Shown: positions 1-6,721 of the stretch, piece by piece
How positions within the stretch are numbered: position 1 is the stretch's first letter
Layout of the letters: every line of letters begins with the position of its first letter
Assembly: GCF_026847645.1 (NCBI RefSeq)
Contig: NZ_JAPSMC010000034.1
Coordinates: forward strand, 1-33,670
DNA length: 33,670 nt
Source of the DNA: Anoxybacillus sp. J5B_2022
GTDB taxonomy: Bacteria > Bacillota > Bacilli > Bacillales > Anoxybacillaceae
Direction: 5' to 3'
Made by a program: the position numbers and the translations under genes
The notes under the pieces: generated by a model
The model's database searches: none
Told to the model about the DNA's origin: nothing
What the model saw: the letters and a program-made list of their open reading frames with translations, nothing else

Positions 1-84
1 ATTCCCAAAGGCGTTTGCCAATGGGATAGAGGGCGTGGGGTTACACCCAATCAGAGTACATGTCGCTTAAACGACGTGGACTGA
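1..84 (+). CDS. C-terminal tail of an unidentified protein (partial)
   Basis: An open frame runs in from the window edge and stops with TGA at 82–84, giving 27 residues that begin IPKGVCQWDRGRGV. The pattern (I/F)PxGVCxW followed by a basic Gly-rich stretch recalls the C-terminus of DUF6351-type hydrolase-like proteins, but this is a weak, memory-based resemblance. An AT-only inverted repeat follows at 89–136, as expected at a gene end. With so little of the gene present no function can be given. It could also be a chance frame. Confidence 0.4.
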   Translation: MPKGVCQWDRGRGVTPNQSTCRLNDVD

Positions 85-88
85 TAAA

Positions 89-136
89 CAATTTTATTAA
101 AATCTTTGTCGTTATTTTATGATTTTAATAAAATTG
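89..136. terminator. AT-rich perfect inverted repeat between convergent genes
   Basis: CAATTTTATTAAAATC (89–104) is followed after 16 nt by its exact reverse complement at 121–136. It lies between the plus-strand frame ending at 84 and the minus-strand gene ending at 142, so it probably serves as a shared bidirectional terminator. The stem has almost no G–C pairs, which is weak for a thermophile. Confidence 0.5.
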
Positions 137-141
137 ATAAC

Positions 142-324
142 CTAGCGCAAACTCCATGCAATCAAAAAGCAAAGAAGCGCTGCAACAGCATATAGAGCCA
201 TGCGGTTTTTTAATACTTTTTTCGGTGGGTATATTTTCGCTTTCTGGATCGCTATGAAAGCGGAAGCCGTCAAACAGAAAAAAACAAAACTGAGCAAATA
301 GAAAAAGGTTACCATATACATCAT
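142..324 (-). CDS. small two-helix membrane protein (60 aa)
   Basis: The product is 60 residues with two hydrophobic segments (about residues 5–25 and 43–58) joined by a short basic loop containing IQKAKIYPPKK. It is probably an integral membrane miniprotein. The start ATG at 324 has a GGGGG ribosome site six bases upstream, and a second ATG directly follows at 321. It is divergent from hpr and convergent with the partial frame at 1–84. I do not recognise the family, and no catalytic motif is present. Confidence 0.6.
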   Translation of the reverse strand: MMYMVTFFYLLSFVFFCLTASAFIAIQKAKIYPPKKVLKNRMALYAVAALLCFLIAWSLR

Positions 325-486
325 TATCTTCCCCCTATGCTCACTATATGTGTTTGACGGTTTGGCTATGAATACGGTGAATTACATTTTATTTAAAAAT
401 TCTAACATTTGCATCTTTATTAATTTTTATTTTACTGGCATAATAGAAGATAAAATAATAATGGTTAGGGAAGAGTGGGTGGAACG

Positions 487-1086
487 ATGAAGAGCAAAGA
501 ACAACATTATTCTATAAAAGAGGCGATGCTATTTAGCCAACGAATTGCCCAATTAAGCAAGGCGCTTTGGAAGTCGATCGAAAAAGATTGGCAGCAATGG
601 ATTAAACCGTTCGATTTAAACATTAACGAACACCATATTTTATGGATTGCCTACCACTTCAAAGGCGCATCCATTTCGGAAATCGCCAAATTCGGTGTCA
701 TGCACGTTTCGACCGCATTTAATTTTTCGAAAAAGCTAGAAGAGCGCGGATTGTTGACGTTTTCGAAAAAGCAAGATGACAAGCGGAACACATACATTGA
801 GTTAACAGAAAAAGGGGAGCAAATATTGTTGAAATTAATGGAATCGTATGACCCGAAACAAAACGCTGTTTTTAATGGTGCGCTTCCGTTACGCGAATTA
901 TACGGGAAATTTCCGGAGATTTTAGAAATGATGTGTATTATTCGTAACATTTATGGGGACGATTTTATGGAGATTTTCGAAAAATCGTTTGAGAACATTA
1001 AAGCGGACTTTATTGAAAAAGACGGGAAACTTGTGAAAAAGCCAGAGCAGGAAGTTGAGCAAGAAGTCGCTAGTCCGTCGTCATGA
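487..1086 (+). CDS. hpr: HTH transcriptional regulator Hpr (ScoC)
   Basis: This is the MarR-family transition-state regulator that in B. subtilis represses extracellular protease genes (aprE, nprE), sporulation genes and peptide permease operons. The hallmark core is present: [15 protein letters not shown], then [15 protein letters not shown], the winged-helix block [20 protein letters not shown], the wing DDKRNTY, and C-terminal GDDFMEIFE. The length of 199 residues compares with 203 in B. subtilis. ATG 487 is preferred over GTG 475 because GGGTGG lies just upstream of it. The gene ends convergently with yhaI, overlapping its stop by 6 bp. The acidic tail is variable in the family. Confidence 0.96.
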   Translation: MKSKEQHYSIKEAMLFSQRIAQLSKALWKSIEKDWQQWIKPFDLNINEHHILWIAYHFKGASISEIAKFGVMHVSTAFNFSKKLEERGLLTFSKKQDDKRNTYIELTEKGEQILLKLMESYDPKQNAVFNGALPLRELYGKFPEILEMMCIIRNIYGDDFMEIFEKSFENIKADFIEKDGKLVKKPEQEVEQEVASPSS

Positions 1087-1416
1087 GTGGATCGTCGCCA
1101 TTAGCTTTTTGAACTCTTTCATCAGAGGGACAAACATCTGCTGGCTTAAAAGCGCGTCTACTGTTTTTTCAAGCGGAAGATCGGGATGGAGCATTCCAGC
1201 AAAATGAATTAAAAGCGGGATGAAAACCGTAAACCCTTCCGCTTTTTGTTTTTCGTATTCTTTGCTCAAATGTTCACAAAGAACGATCGTCTCCTCGACT
1301 TCTTCCTTCGATAAATTAGCAGCAACGACAAGATGATAAAACGGTTTTTTCGTTTCATCGACCATTTCGAGCAGTAGTGAGCAATGAAAGTTTAGTTTAG
1401 CGATAAGGTCTTCCAT
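1081..1416 (-). CDS. yhaI: YhaI-like DUF1878 protein
   Basis: The 111-residue helical, soluble protein matches B. subtilis YhaI (about 113 aa, DUF1878) in size, in position next to hpr, and in its pattern of alternating charged helices ([22 protein letters not shown], read here in two parts around residues 37–58). Function is unknown; the family is restricted to Bacillaceae. ATG 1416 has GGAGG about 8 nt upstream. A promoter is visible at 1440–1468 on the same strand. The gene overlaps hpr tail-to-tail by 6 bp, so the two transcripts may interfere with each other. Confidence 0.85.
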   Translation of the reverse strand: MEDLIAKLNFHCSLLLEMVDETKKPFYHLVVAANLSKEEVEETIVLCEHLSKEYEKQKAEGFTVFIPLLIHFAGMLHPDLPLEKTVDALLSQQMFVPLMKEFKKLMATIHS

Positions 1417-1439
1417 ATGCCGTCTTCCTCCCTATGTTT

Positions 1440-1468
1440 ATTTTAACCAATTGGTGCAAAATAACCAA
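1440..1468 (-). promoter_or_regulatory. sigma-A promoter of yhaI
   Basis: On the minus strand TTGGTT (1468–1463), a 17-nt spacer and TAAAAT (1445–1440) precede the yhaI ribosome site. The spacer contains the palindrome CCAATTGG. Confidence 0.55.
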
Positions 1469-1500
1469 CTATAAGTGAAGAGCCGTTTTGAAAAAACATA

Positions 1501-1529
1501 TTGATTTATCGAAAAAAACGTTGTAAAGT
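1501..1529 (+). promoter_or_regulatory. probable promoter of the 59-aa membrane protein gene
   Basis: TTGATT (1501–1506), 17 nt, TAAAGT (1524–1529). It lies about 40 nt before ATG 1570. The –10 matches the consensus at four of six bases. Confidence 0.45.
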
Positions 1530-1569
1530 AAAGGAAGTAATTTTGTAAGGGATAGGTGGAGAGTGGCAT

Positions 1570-1749
1570 ATGGCATTGTATTTTATACCCCTTGCGACCG
1601 TTATTTTGTTTTCGATTAATCAATTGACGAATGCGCTTTGCGTGCAGAGAGAGATTCCGGAAGAAAAACAGCCGACCGTGTTTCGGACGATTAATGTGCT
1701 CATTACGATTTTACTCATCTCTTCCTACTTCGAAGTACTTTTTACATAA
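1570..1749 (+). CDS. small two-helix membrane protein (59 aa)
   Basis: This gene begins MALYFIPLATVILFSINQ and ends SSYFEVLFT. It has two hydrophobic segments (about residues 3–22 and 41–57) separated by a polar loop containing CVQREIPEEKQPTVFR. The start at ATG 1570 has AGGTGGAG upstream, and a clear intrinsic terminator (1753–1783) immediately follows the stop. It sits in the yhaI–prsA interval, where Bacillaceae carry several uncharacterised small genes. The family is not recognised and no enzymatic function is suggested. Confidence 0.7.
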   Translation: MALYFIPLATVILFSINQLTNALCVQREIPEEKQPTVFRTINVLITILLISSYFEVLFT

Positions 1750-1752
1750 AAC

Positions 1753-1783
1753 AAAGCTGACAGCGGTGACTGCCAGCTTTTTT
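1753..1783 (+). terminator. intrinsic terminator
   Basis: AAAGCTG-A-CAG / CTG-C-CAGCTTT form a stem with one internal mismatch around loop CGGTGA, followed by a T run. It ends the 59-aa membrane protein transcript. Confidence 0.85.
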
Positions 1784-1793
1784 ATTAACAGCT

Positions 1794-1880
1794 TTAGAAT
1801 AACCAGGCACTGCCGACAATGATTAATAAAATAAACAACACAACAATTAACGCAAATCCTCCTGCATAAGGTGCGCCCAT
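1794..1880 (-). CDS. YjcZ-family small hydrophobic protein (28 aa)
   Basis: The 28-residue product starts MGAPYAGGFALIVVLFILL and ends in GSAWLF. This is the typical composition of YjcZ/sporulation-type miniproteins: a short Gly/Tyr/Ala-rich head, then one membrane helix. The ribosome site is near perfect (AAAGGAGGTG, 8 nt from ATG 1880), which argues strongly for translation despite the size. Homologues in bacilli are often expressed during sporulation, but the role is unknown. It is convergent with the 59-aa gene and shares the intergenic terminator region. Confidence 0.88.
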   Translation of the reverse strand: MGAPYAGGFALIVVLFILLIIVGSAWLF

Positions 1881-1979
1881 GAACAACACCTCCTTTCAAA
1901 GGTTGTTTCATGTTTGGATACTTCATCATATGTCATCGTGTGAAACGTGTATGGGCGCATGACTAAAAGGAAAAAATTT

Positions 1980-2006
1980 TTGTATCATGGGAAAATGTGC
2001 TATAGT
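1980..2006 (+). promoter_or_regulatory. possible prsA promoter
   Basis: TTGTAT (1980–1985) and TATAGT (2001–2006) are separated by 15 nt, slightly short. The –10 is good and the –35 weak. It lies about 45 nt before the prsA start. Confidence 0.35.
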
Positions 2007-2052
2007 TATGGGTGTAGTTTTCGAAAATTTGATTGTAGGAGTTGTGAAACGA

Positions 2053-2889
2053 ATGAAAAAATGGACGATTGCTTTTATGGCTGCAGCTTCTGTTCTCGCA
2101 TTATCCGCTTGCAATAACGGCGGATCAGAAGTAATTGTCGAAACGAAAGCGGGCGACATTACAAAAGATGAATTTTACAAAGCGATGAAAGAGCGCGTCG
2201 GAAAAGAAGTGATTCGCGATCTTGTGTATGAAAAAGTACTTAGCAAAAAATATAAAGTGAGCGAAAAAGAGATAGACCGTGAGATCGCCAATTTAAAAGA
2301 CATGTACGGTGCGCAATATGATCTTGCCGTACAGCAAAGCGGCGAACAAGCGATTCGCGACATGGTGAAGCTTGATTTGTTGCGACAAAAAGCAGCGGTG
2401 GAAGATGTCAAAGTAACGGAAAAAGAGTTAAAACAGTACTATGATGAATATAAACCAAAAATTCGTGCTAGCCATATTTTAGTGAAAGATGAAAAAACCG
2501 CACAAGACATTAAAGCTAAATTGGATAAGGGCGAAGATTTCGCCAAACTCGCGAAAGAATATTCGCAAGATGTAGGTTCTGCCCAAAATGGCGGCGATTT
2601 AGGCTGGTTTGGTCCGGGCAAAATGGTGAAAGAATTCGAAGATGCCGCGTATGCGTTAAATGTCGGACAAGTTAGCCAGCCAGTCAAAACGGAATACGGT
2701 TATCACATTATTAAAGTAACGGACAAGAAAAAGAAACCGTCGTACGAGCAAATGAAAGAGGAAATTGAATTCGAAGTGAAAAAGAATAAAATTGATTCCG
2801 CTAAAATGGAATCGAAAGTAGAAAAATTAATCAAAGACGCGAACGTTCAAGTGAAAGACAGCGATTTAAAAAATGTGTTTCAACAGTAA
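2053..2889 (+). CDS. prsA: PrsA peptidyl-prolyl isomerase lipoprotein (foldase)
   Basis: PrsA folds exported proteins on the outer face of the membrane. The 278-residue product has a lipoprotein signal ([20 protein letters not shown], lipobox LSAC with the lipidated Cys at 20). An N-terminal helical SurA-like region follows, then a parvulin PPIC domain at about 137–223 ([10 protein letters not shown] … [13 protein letters not shown] … [10 protein letters not shown]), and a lysine/glutamate-rich helical tail. ATG 2053 is chosen because AGGAG (2037–2041) is 11 nt away. The in-frame GTG 2044 is only 2 nt from it, and the longer upstream reading lacks a signal peptide. The terminator at 2892–2921 is shared with convergent hit. 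Confidence 0.95.
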   Translation: MKKWTIAFMAAASVLALSACNNGGSEVIVETKAGDITKDEFYKAMKERVGKEVIRDLVYEKVLSKKYKVSEKEIDREIANLKDMYGAQYDLAVQQSGEQAIRDMVKLDLLRQKAAVEDVKVTEKELKQYYDEYKPKIRASHILVKDEKTAQDIKAKLDKGEDFAKLAKEYSQDVGSAQNGGDLGWFGPGKMVKEFEDAAYALNVGQVSQPVKTEYGYHIIKVTDKKKKPSYEQMKEEIEFEVKKNKIDSAKMESKVEKLIKDANVQVKDSDLKNVFQQ

Positions 2890-2891
2890 AA

Positions 2892-2921
2892 GGGAAGCAA
2901 CGAGTGCTTCCCTCTCTTTTT
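2892..2921. terminator. bidirectional terminator between prsA and hit
   Basis: GGGAAGCA (2892–2899) / TGCTTCCC (2905–2912) form an 8-bp GC-rich stem with loop ACGAG. A T-rich run follows on plus and TTTT on minus. The plus-side T tract runs into the hit stop codon. Confidence 0.88.
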
Positions 2922-3342
2922 ATTCGAGTCCTTTTTGGATAGTTGCTGCGATTGTTTGTAAGTCTTCAAACGTATAGTCGCTTGCGTTTGATTTCCAAAC
3001 AGCGCCAAATCCGTCGCCTTTGCCATAGCGCGGGATAAGATGCATATGAAAATGGAATACCGTTTGCCCTGCTTGTTCCCCGTTATTATTGAGAAGGTTT
3101 AATCCGACAGGCGAAAATTGCTTTTTGATGGCATTAGCGATTTTTGGAACGGTACGAAACAGTTGGCTAGCAGCGTCCGGCGTCAATTCGAAAAGATCGG
3201 CCATATGTACTTTCGGTACAACAAGTGTGTGCCCTTTTGTCACTTGGCTAATGTCAAGGAATGCTACTACGTGTTCGTCTTCATACACTTTTGCGGCAGG
3301 AATTTCACCATTTATAATTTTACAAAAAATACAATCACTCAT
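2920..3342 (-). CDS. hit: HIT-family nucleotide-binding protein
   Basis: This is a histidine-triad (HINT/Hit type) protein, family activity nucleoside monophosphoramidate or dinucleotide hydrolysis, in the cytosol. The 140-residue product shows the N-terminal CIFCKIINGEIPA with a CxxC metal pair (C4, C7), KGHTLVVPKVH, and the catalytic triad HFHMH (H97, H99, H101) followed by LIPRY. The start MSDCIFC at 3342 is chosen over upstream in-frame codons because AAAGGTGG sits 8 nt before it. B. subtilis Hit is about 145 aa and likewise lies beside the ecs operon, divergently transcribed. Its cellular role in bacilli is not well defined. Confidence 0.95.
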   Translation of the reverse strand: MSDCIFCKIINGEIPAAKVYEDEHVVAFLDISQVTKGHTLVVPKVHMADLFELTPDAASQLFRTVPKIANAIKKQFSPVGLNLLNNNGEQAGQTVFHFHMHLIPRYGKGDGFGAVWKSNASDYTFEDLQTIAATIQKGLE

Positions 3343-3391
3343 GGAACAGGCCACCTTTCTTGCCATTTTTGTCTTCATTTTATCATAATAA

Positions 3392-3429
3392 AGGACAGGA
3401 CGTAAGCCGTTTTGGTTACATCCTGTCCT
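3392..3429 (-). terminator. long hairpin upstream of hit (terminator-like)
   Basis: AGGACAGGA (3392–3400) pairs exactly with TCCTGTCCT (3421–3429), with an inner extension GTAA·CC / GG·TTAC around loop GTTTT. On the minus strand it is followed by TTTATTAT, so it may end the small minus-strand gene at 3501–3665 before hit begins. There is no T run on the plus side. Confidence 0.6.
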
Positions 3430-3475
3430 CGTTGAAAAGGGGTGAGAGTTTCATTACGCAAAATAGCGTTTGATG

Positions 3476-3598
3476 AACACCTCATTTACAAAAAGGTTTT
3501 TTACTTCATGAACATATTTTGTTCAAGGTGACCATCCCCTTGCTCGGATTGGACATCCTGCTCTGCTTGATGATCTGCGACAAACACCTCATTTACAA
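3476..3598. repeat. 16-bp direct repeat (two copies)
   Basis: AACACCTCATTTACAA at 3476–3491 and 3583–3598. Both copies encode VNEVF on the minus strand, in two different frames relative to the small gene at 3501–3665. Confidence 0.7.
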
Positions 3599-3665
3599 GG
3601 AATTTTCCTTTGCTTCCGACGGTGCTATCTTTCGTAAACACCTTGTTTTCATGCGGATGACTCAT
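3501..3665 (-). CDS. unidentified small polar protein (54 aa)
   Basis: The frame starts MSHPHENKVFTKDSTVGSK at 3665, contains FLVNEVFVADHQAEQDVQ, and ends NMFMK. It is polar, Asp/Glu/Gln-rich, without a signal or membrane segment. GAGGGG lies about 11 nt upstream and the hairpin at 3392–3429 downstream. The 16-bp sequence AACACCTCATTTACAA occurs inside the gene (3583–3598) and again just past the stop (3476–3491), where another frame would read LFVNEVFIKRYFA. The gene may therefore once have been longer, with a duplicated VNEVF segment, and been shortened by a frameshift. Not recognised. The opposite-strand frame here spans into a MITE and is less credible. Confidence 0.5.
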   Translation of the reverse strand: MSHPHENKVFTKDSTVGSKGKFLVNEVFVADHQAEQDVQSEQGDGHLEQNMFMK

Positions 3666-3750
3666 CAAATTCTCATCCCCTCTTCGTTAATTATCATGTC
3701 CAGAAGTGCGGTCTATATACATATAATTTTTGGGAAAAAACAAGTTTTTT

Positions 3751-3905
3751 GGTTCATCACCGAAAGATGTACTTGACTTTTAAAGTAAATTATGATATTG
3801 ACATTATTCAAACAAGGCGAATGGTAAAAAATGAAAAAATGATCGTTTTGATTTTACGTATCATGAACATTTTTCTTTGTCAAGTACATTTGGTGGTGAA
3901 GAGCC
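3751..3905. mobile_element. 155-bp MITE with ISL3-like ends and 8-bp target duplication
   Basis: The left end GGTTCATCACCGAAAG…TACTTGAC and the inverted right end GGCTCTTCACCACCAAA…TACTTGAC form imperfect terminal inverted repeats of about 28 bp. The element is flanked by perfect 8-bp direct repeats AGTTTTTT (3743–3750 and 3906–3913). Ends beginning GG-T/C-TC and an 8-bp duplication are typical of the ISL3 family. The 155-bp interior has no coding capacity. A second element with the same ends lies at 30052–30191. This one sits directly in the ecsA upstream region. Confidence 0.85.
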
Positions 3906-3956
3906 AGTTTTTTTGATAAAATGAAGCTAATGATGATTGAGAAAGGAAAGCGAATG

Positions 3957-4700
3957 ATGGCACTGCTTGAAGTTCAACATTTATATGGCGGCTATACAAA
4001 CCGCAATGTGTTACACGACGTTTCGTTTACGGTAGACCGCGGCGAAGTAGTAGGTCTTATCGGGTTAAATGGCGCGGGGAAAAGCACGACCATTAAACAC
4101 ATTATCGGGCTGATGGAGCCGCGCAAAGGAACGATTACGATCAGCGGAAAAACGTTTGCCGACGCTCCGGAAGCGTACCGGGCGCAGTTGGCTTACATAC
4201 CGGAGACACCGATTTTATATGATGAATTGACGTTAAAAGAGCATTTACAATTAACGGCAATGGCTTACGGTTTATCTCCGTCACAATATGAACAACGGCT
4301 TGAGCCGTTATTAAAAGCGTTTCGCATGGAAAAAAAGTTATCGTGGTTTCCTGTTCATTTTTCCAAAGGCATGAAACAAAAAGTGATGATTATGTGCGCC
4401 TTTTTAGTGAATCCAGCGCTTTACGTCATTGATGAGCCGTTTGTAGGGCTCGATCCGCTTGGCATTCATTCGCTGCTTCAATGGATTCAAGACGCCAAAC
4501 AAAAAGGAGCCGGGATTTTAATGTCAACGCACATTTTAGCGACGGCGGAACGGTATTGCGATTCGTTTGTCATTCTCCATCACGGCAAAGTGAAAGCGAA
4601 AGGAACGATCGAAGCGTTGCGGCAACAGTTTCAGCTTCCGTCCGCCACACTCGATGAAATTTACATTGAACTGACGAAGGAAGACGAATATGATGGATAG
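3957..4700 (+). CDS. ecsA: ABC transporter ATP-binding protein EcsA
   Basis: EcsA is the ATPase of the EcsAB transporter, which in bacilli affects protein secretion, competence and intramembrane proteolysis by RasP. Its own substrate is uncertain. The 247 residues equal the B. subtilis length. Walker A is GLNGAGKST (36–44), the Q-loop region is YIPETPILYDELT, a degenerate signature reads FSKGMKQK in place of LSGGQ, Walker B is YVIDEPFVGLD (D159, E160), and the H-loop is STHI. ATG 3957 (MALLEV) is preferred over ATG 3954, with AAGGA upstream. The gene overlaps ecsB by 11 bp. The MITE at 3751–3905 lies just upstream, so transcription may start within or beside it. Confidence 0.95.
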   Translation: MALLEVQHLYGGYTNRNVLHDVSFTVDRGEVVGLIGLNGAGKSTTIKHIIGLMEPRKGTITISGKTFADAPEAYRAQLAYIPETPILYDELTLKEHLQLTAMAYGLSPSQYEQRLEPLLKAFRMEKKLSWFPVHFSKGMKQKVMIMCAFLVNPALYVIDEPFVGLDPLGIHSLLQWIQDAKQKGAGILMSTHILATAERYCDSFVILHHGKVKAKGTIEALRQQFQLPSATLDEIYIELTKEDEYDG

Positions 4701-5898
4701 TCGGCGATTATGGAAGGAACGGTTCAGTCGTTATGTTTCGGAAATAAGGCGCTACTTGCGCTATATGTTGAACGATCATTTATTGTTTGTGCTATTGATT
4801 GGGCTTGGGGCAGGAGCGGTCATGTATGAGAAGTGGGTGCAAGTGTTATCGCCGCATTTTCCGTATGCTGTCGTAGAAGCGGGTATTTTTGCTCTCCTTT
4901 TGGCGTACAGTCCGATTCGAACGTTTTTGAAGGAAGCAGACATCGTTTTTTTGTTGCCGGCTGAAAAACAGCTTGGTTCATACATTCGATGTTCGTTTTT
5001 GTTTAGCTTAGTTGCCCAGGCTTGCGTCCTTTTGCTTGGACTGCTCGCTGTCGCGCCGCTTCATTTCCGGTTTGCAACGGTGCCGCTATGGTCGCTCGCC
5101 CTTATTTTATGGTTGCTGAAAGGGTGGAATTTATTTATCAGCTGGAAGGAAACGCATTTGATTGATTCGAAAGCGAAATGGATCGGGAATATAGGACGGA
5201 TATGGTTGAACAGTGTAGCGGTCTATTTCGTGTTAATGAACGCCCCATTTTTGTTTTTGCTTAGCCTGGTGGGAATCATGATAGCGATCACGTTTTATTT
5301 TATGAACGCCACCAAGCAAAAAGCACTTCCGTGGGAACAGCTAATTTTACAGGAAGAACGGGCCATGATGCGGTTTTACCGTCTCGCCAACCTCTTTACC
5401 GATGTGCCGCACTTAAAAGAACAAGCGAAACGGCGTCGTTGGTTGGACCCGCCGCTGAAGTTTATCTCCATGCGAAAGGAAAACGCGTTTCGCTATTTAT
5501 ACGCAAGAACGTTTGTTAGAGCGGGAGATTATTTCGGGCTTTATGTCCGGTTGACGGTTATTGGTTGCTTCCTTGTTTATATCGTTCCGAACGGGTATGG
5601 GAAAGTGATTGCCGCTTTCTTTTTCTTATATGCGACAGGGGTTCAACTGTTTGCTTTGTCCCGCCATCATCGTGGGCATGTGTTGATTCAATTGTATCCG
5701 TTGCCTGTTTCCGCGCAAAAAAAGGCGCTGCTGCAGCTGCTGCTTTGGCTATTGCTCCTTCAAAACGTGCTATTTTCTCTCGTTTTGGCAGTCAGTGGCC
5801 TCTGGACAGCTAGTTTATCCTTGTTAGGATTGGGAGTCGTTTTTAGTTATTGGCTGTTGTTTATGTATTTAAATCATCGGTGGAGGCGATCTTTATGA
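4690..5898 (+). CDS. ecsB: ABC transporter permease EcsB
   Basis: This is the membrane subunit partnering EcsA. The 402 residues (about 408 in B. subtilis) contain many hydrophobic helices: roughly residues 29–47, 60–76, 98–120, 130–146, 172–205, 285–330 and 350–395. The characteristic N-terminus DSRRLWKERFSRYVSEIRRY and a soluble central segment (about 208–270, RAMMRFYRLANLFTDVPHLK) are present. The start ATG 4690 lies inside the ecsA end, so translation is coupled. The stop TGA at 5896–5898 overlaps the hmoB start by 4 bp. The usual third gene ecsC is absent. Confidence 0.93.
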   Translation: MMDSRRLWKERFSRYVSEIRRYLRYMLNDHLLFVLLIGLGAGAVMYEKWVQVLSPHFPYAVVEAGIFALLLAYSPIRTFLKEADIVFLLPAEKQLGSYIRCSFLFSLVAQACVLLLGLLAVAPLHFRFATVPLWSLALILWLLKGWNLFISWKETHLIDSKAKWIGNIGRIWLNSVAVYFVLMNAPFLFLLSLVGIMIAITFYFMNATKQKALPWEQLILQEERAMMRFYRLANLFTDVPHLKEQAKRRRWLDPPLKFISMRKENAFRYLYARTFVRAGDYFGLYVRLTVIGCFLVYIVPNGYGKVIAAFFFLYATGVQLFALSRHHRGHVLIQLYPLPVSAQKKALLQLLLWLLLLQNVLFSLVLAVSGLWTASLSLLGLGVVFSYWLLFMYLNHRWRRSL

Positions 5899-6398
5899 AA
5901 ATGTATATAACAACCGGTACGCTTGACTATTTACAAAACCTGAAAGAAAAATATGCTAACAAACCTATGCTATTGCTAGAAGGAAGCGATACAGCTCTGC
6001 TCCTTCACGAAACAGACGGAGAAACGGTATTCCAAGAGCCGCGCCATTACGAAGTGCTCGATGCGGCTGGGGAGTTGGGCGGTACGTTTGCGGTGTTGAA
6101 CAATATTCCGGTAACCGAAGAAGGAAGGCCGTTATTTGAGTACCGTTTCAGCCAACGGGCACGGTTGATCGAAAAAGAACCGGGGTTTGTGGCGATTCGC
6201 GTATTGCGTCCGCTGTCGAACGATACGTATATCATTATGACGCTTTGGAAAGAAAAACAACATTTTGAAAACTGGCAGCGGTCAAAAGCGTTTGAGCGGG
6301 CGCATGGGCAACGGGAAGCCGCTCCGCAGGAAGAAAAACAACCGACGATTTTCCCGCGCCCTTCATATGTGACGAAGTATACCGTTGTTCGTGAGTAA
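5895..6398 (+). CDS. hmoB: haem-degrading monooxygenase HmoB (YhgC)
   Basis: HmoB is an IsdG-like antibiotic-biosynthesis-monooxygenase-fold enzyme that opens haem and releases iron in the cytosol. The 167 residues match B. subtilis HmoB (166). The C-terminal ABM domain starts about residue 66 with FAVLNNIPVTEEGR, the Asn being the expected catalytic residue. It continues ARLIEKEPGFVAIRVLRP, IIMTLWKEKQHFENW (Trp) and FERAHG (haem-binding His). GGAGG lies 8 nt before ATG 5895. The start overlaps the ecsB stop (ATGA), so hmoB is co-transcribed with ecsAB. The terminator at 6413–6439 closes the operon. In B. subtilis yhgC is a separate gene near hemE. Confidence 0.92.
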   Translation: MKMYITTGTLDYLQNLKEKYANKPMLLLEGSDTALLLHETDGETVFQEPRHYEVLDAAGELGGTFAVLNNIPVTEEGRPLFEYRFSQRARLIEKEPGFVAIRVLRPLSNDTYIIMTLWKEKQHFENWQRSKAFERAHGQREAAPQEEKQPTIFPRPSYVTKYTVVRE

Positions 6399-6412
6399 AA
6401 TACGGTTGTCGA

Positions 6413-6439
6413 ATGCCGCTACTACAAGCGGCATTTTTT
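6413..6439 (+). terminator. intrinsic terminator of ecsAB–hmoB
   Basis: ATGCCGCT (6413–6420), loop ACTACA, AGCGGCAT (6427–6434), then a T run. Confidence 0.92.
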
Positions 6440-6446
6440 ATGTTTG

Positions 6447-6660
6447 CATCTCCAGTCGCCTCCGCTTTTCTTGTCTAGCTGCGAACTAACATCCCCCTCC
6501 GCGTTTGCTTTCTCCGTCGACGTGCAGGGCACGTTTCGTCGAAAGCTTTCGCGTCCGTCGGATGTTTCCTTGGCTGTGCCAAGGACCGTTCTCCGCTTTT
6601 CGTTGTTTTTCGACTATTTCCGTGGAAATCGACAGGCACATCTTTTTCCCTTTTTCATAT
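6447..6660. repeat. degenerate Bacillaceae-type intergenic repeat (322-bp gap)
   Basis: The gap 6399–6721 holds no convincing gene; overlapping frames on both strands lack ribosome sites and domain-like composition. It has GC-rich repeat-like texture: CTCCGCTTTTC near 6451 (followed by TTGTCTAGCTGCGA) and again near 6592, and an internal hairpin CCTTGGC/TGT/GCCAAGG near 6568. It resembles the CCTCCGCTTTTCTTGTC…AGCTGCG dispersed repeats seen between genes in Bacillus and Geobacillus. This is recognised from memory, not from a search. Confidence 0.5.
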
Positions 6661-6721
6661 GATGTAGCACATTCATTAGGCGATTGCCTGTGTGAATAGA
6701 ACAAGGAAAGGGGAAAAAAGC

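Noticed and set aside
3519-3776. 85-codon plus-strand frame upstream of ecsA
   Set aside because: It is antisense to the small minus-strand gene at 3501–3665 and runs through the MITE boundary at 3751, so its end is created by the insertion.
6444-6704. Overlapping frames of 64–72 codons on both strands before yhfA
   Set aside because: They lie in a repeat-like spacer, mirror each other on both strands, and have no ribosome site or domain-like composition.
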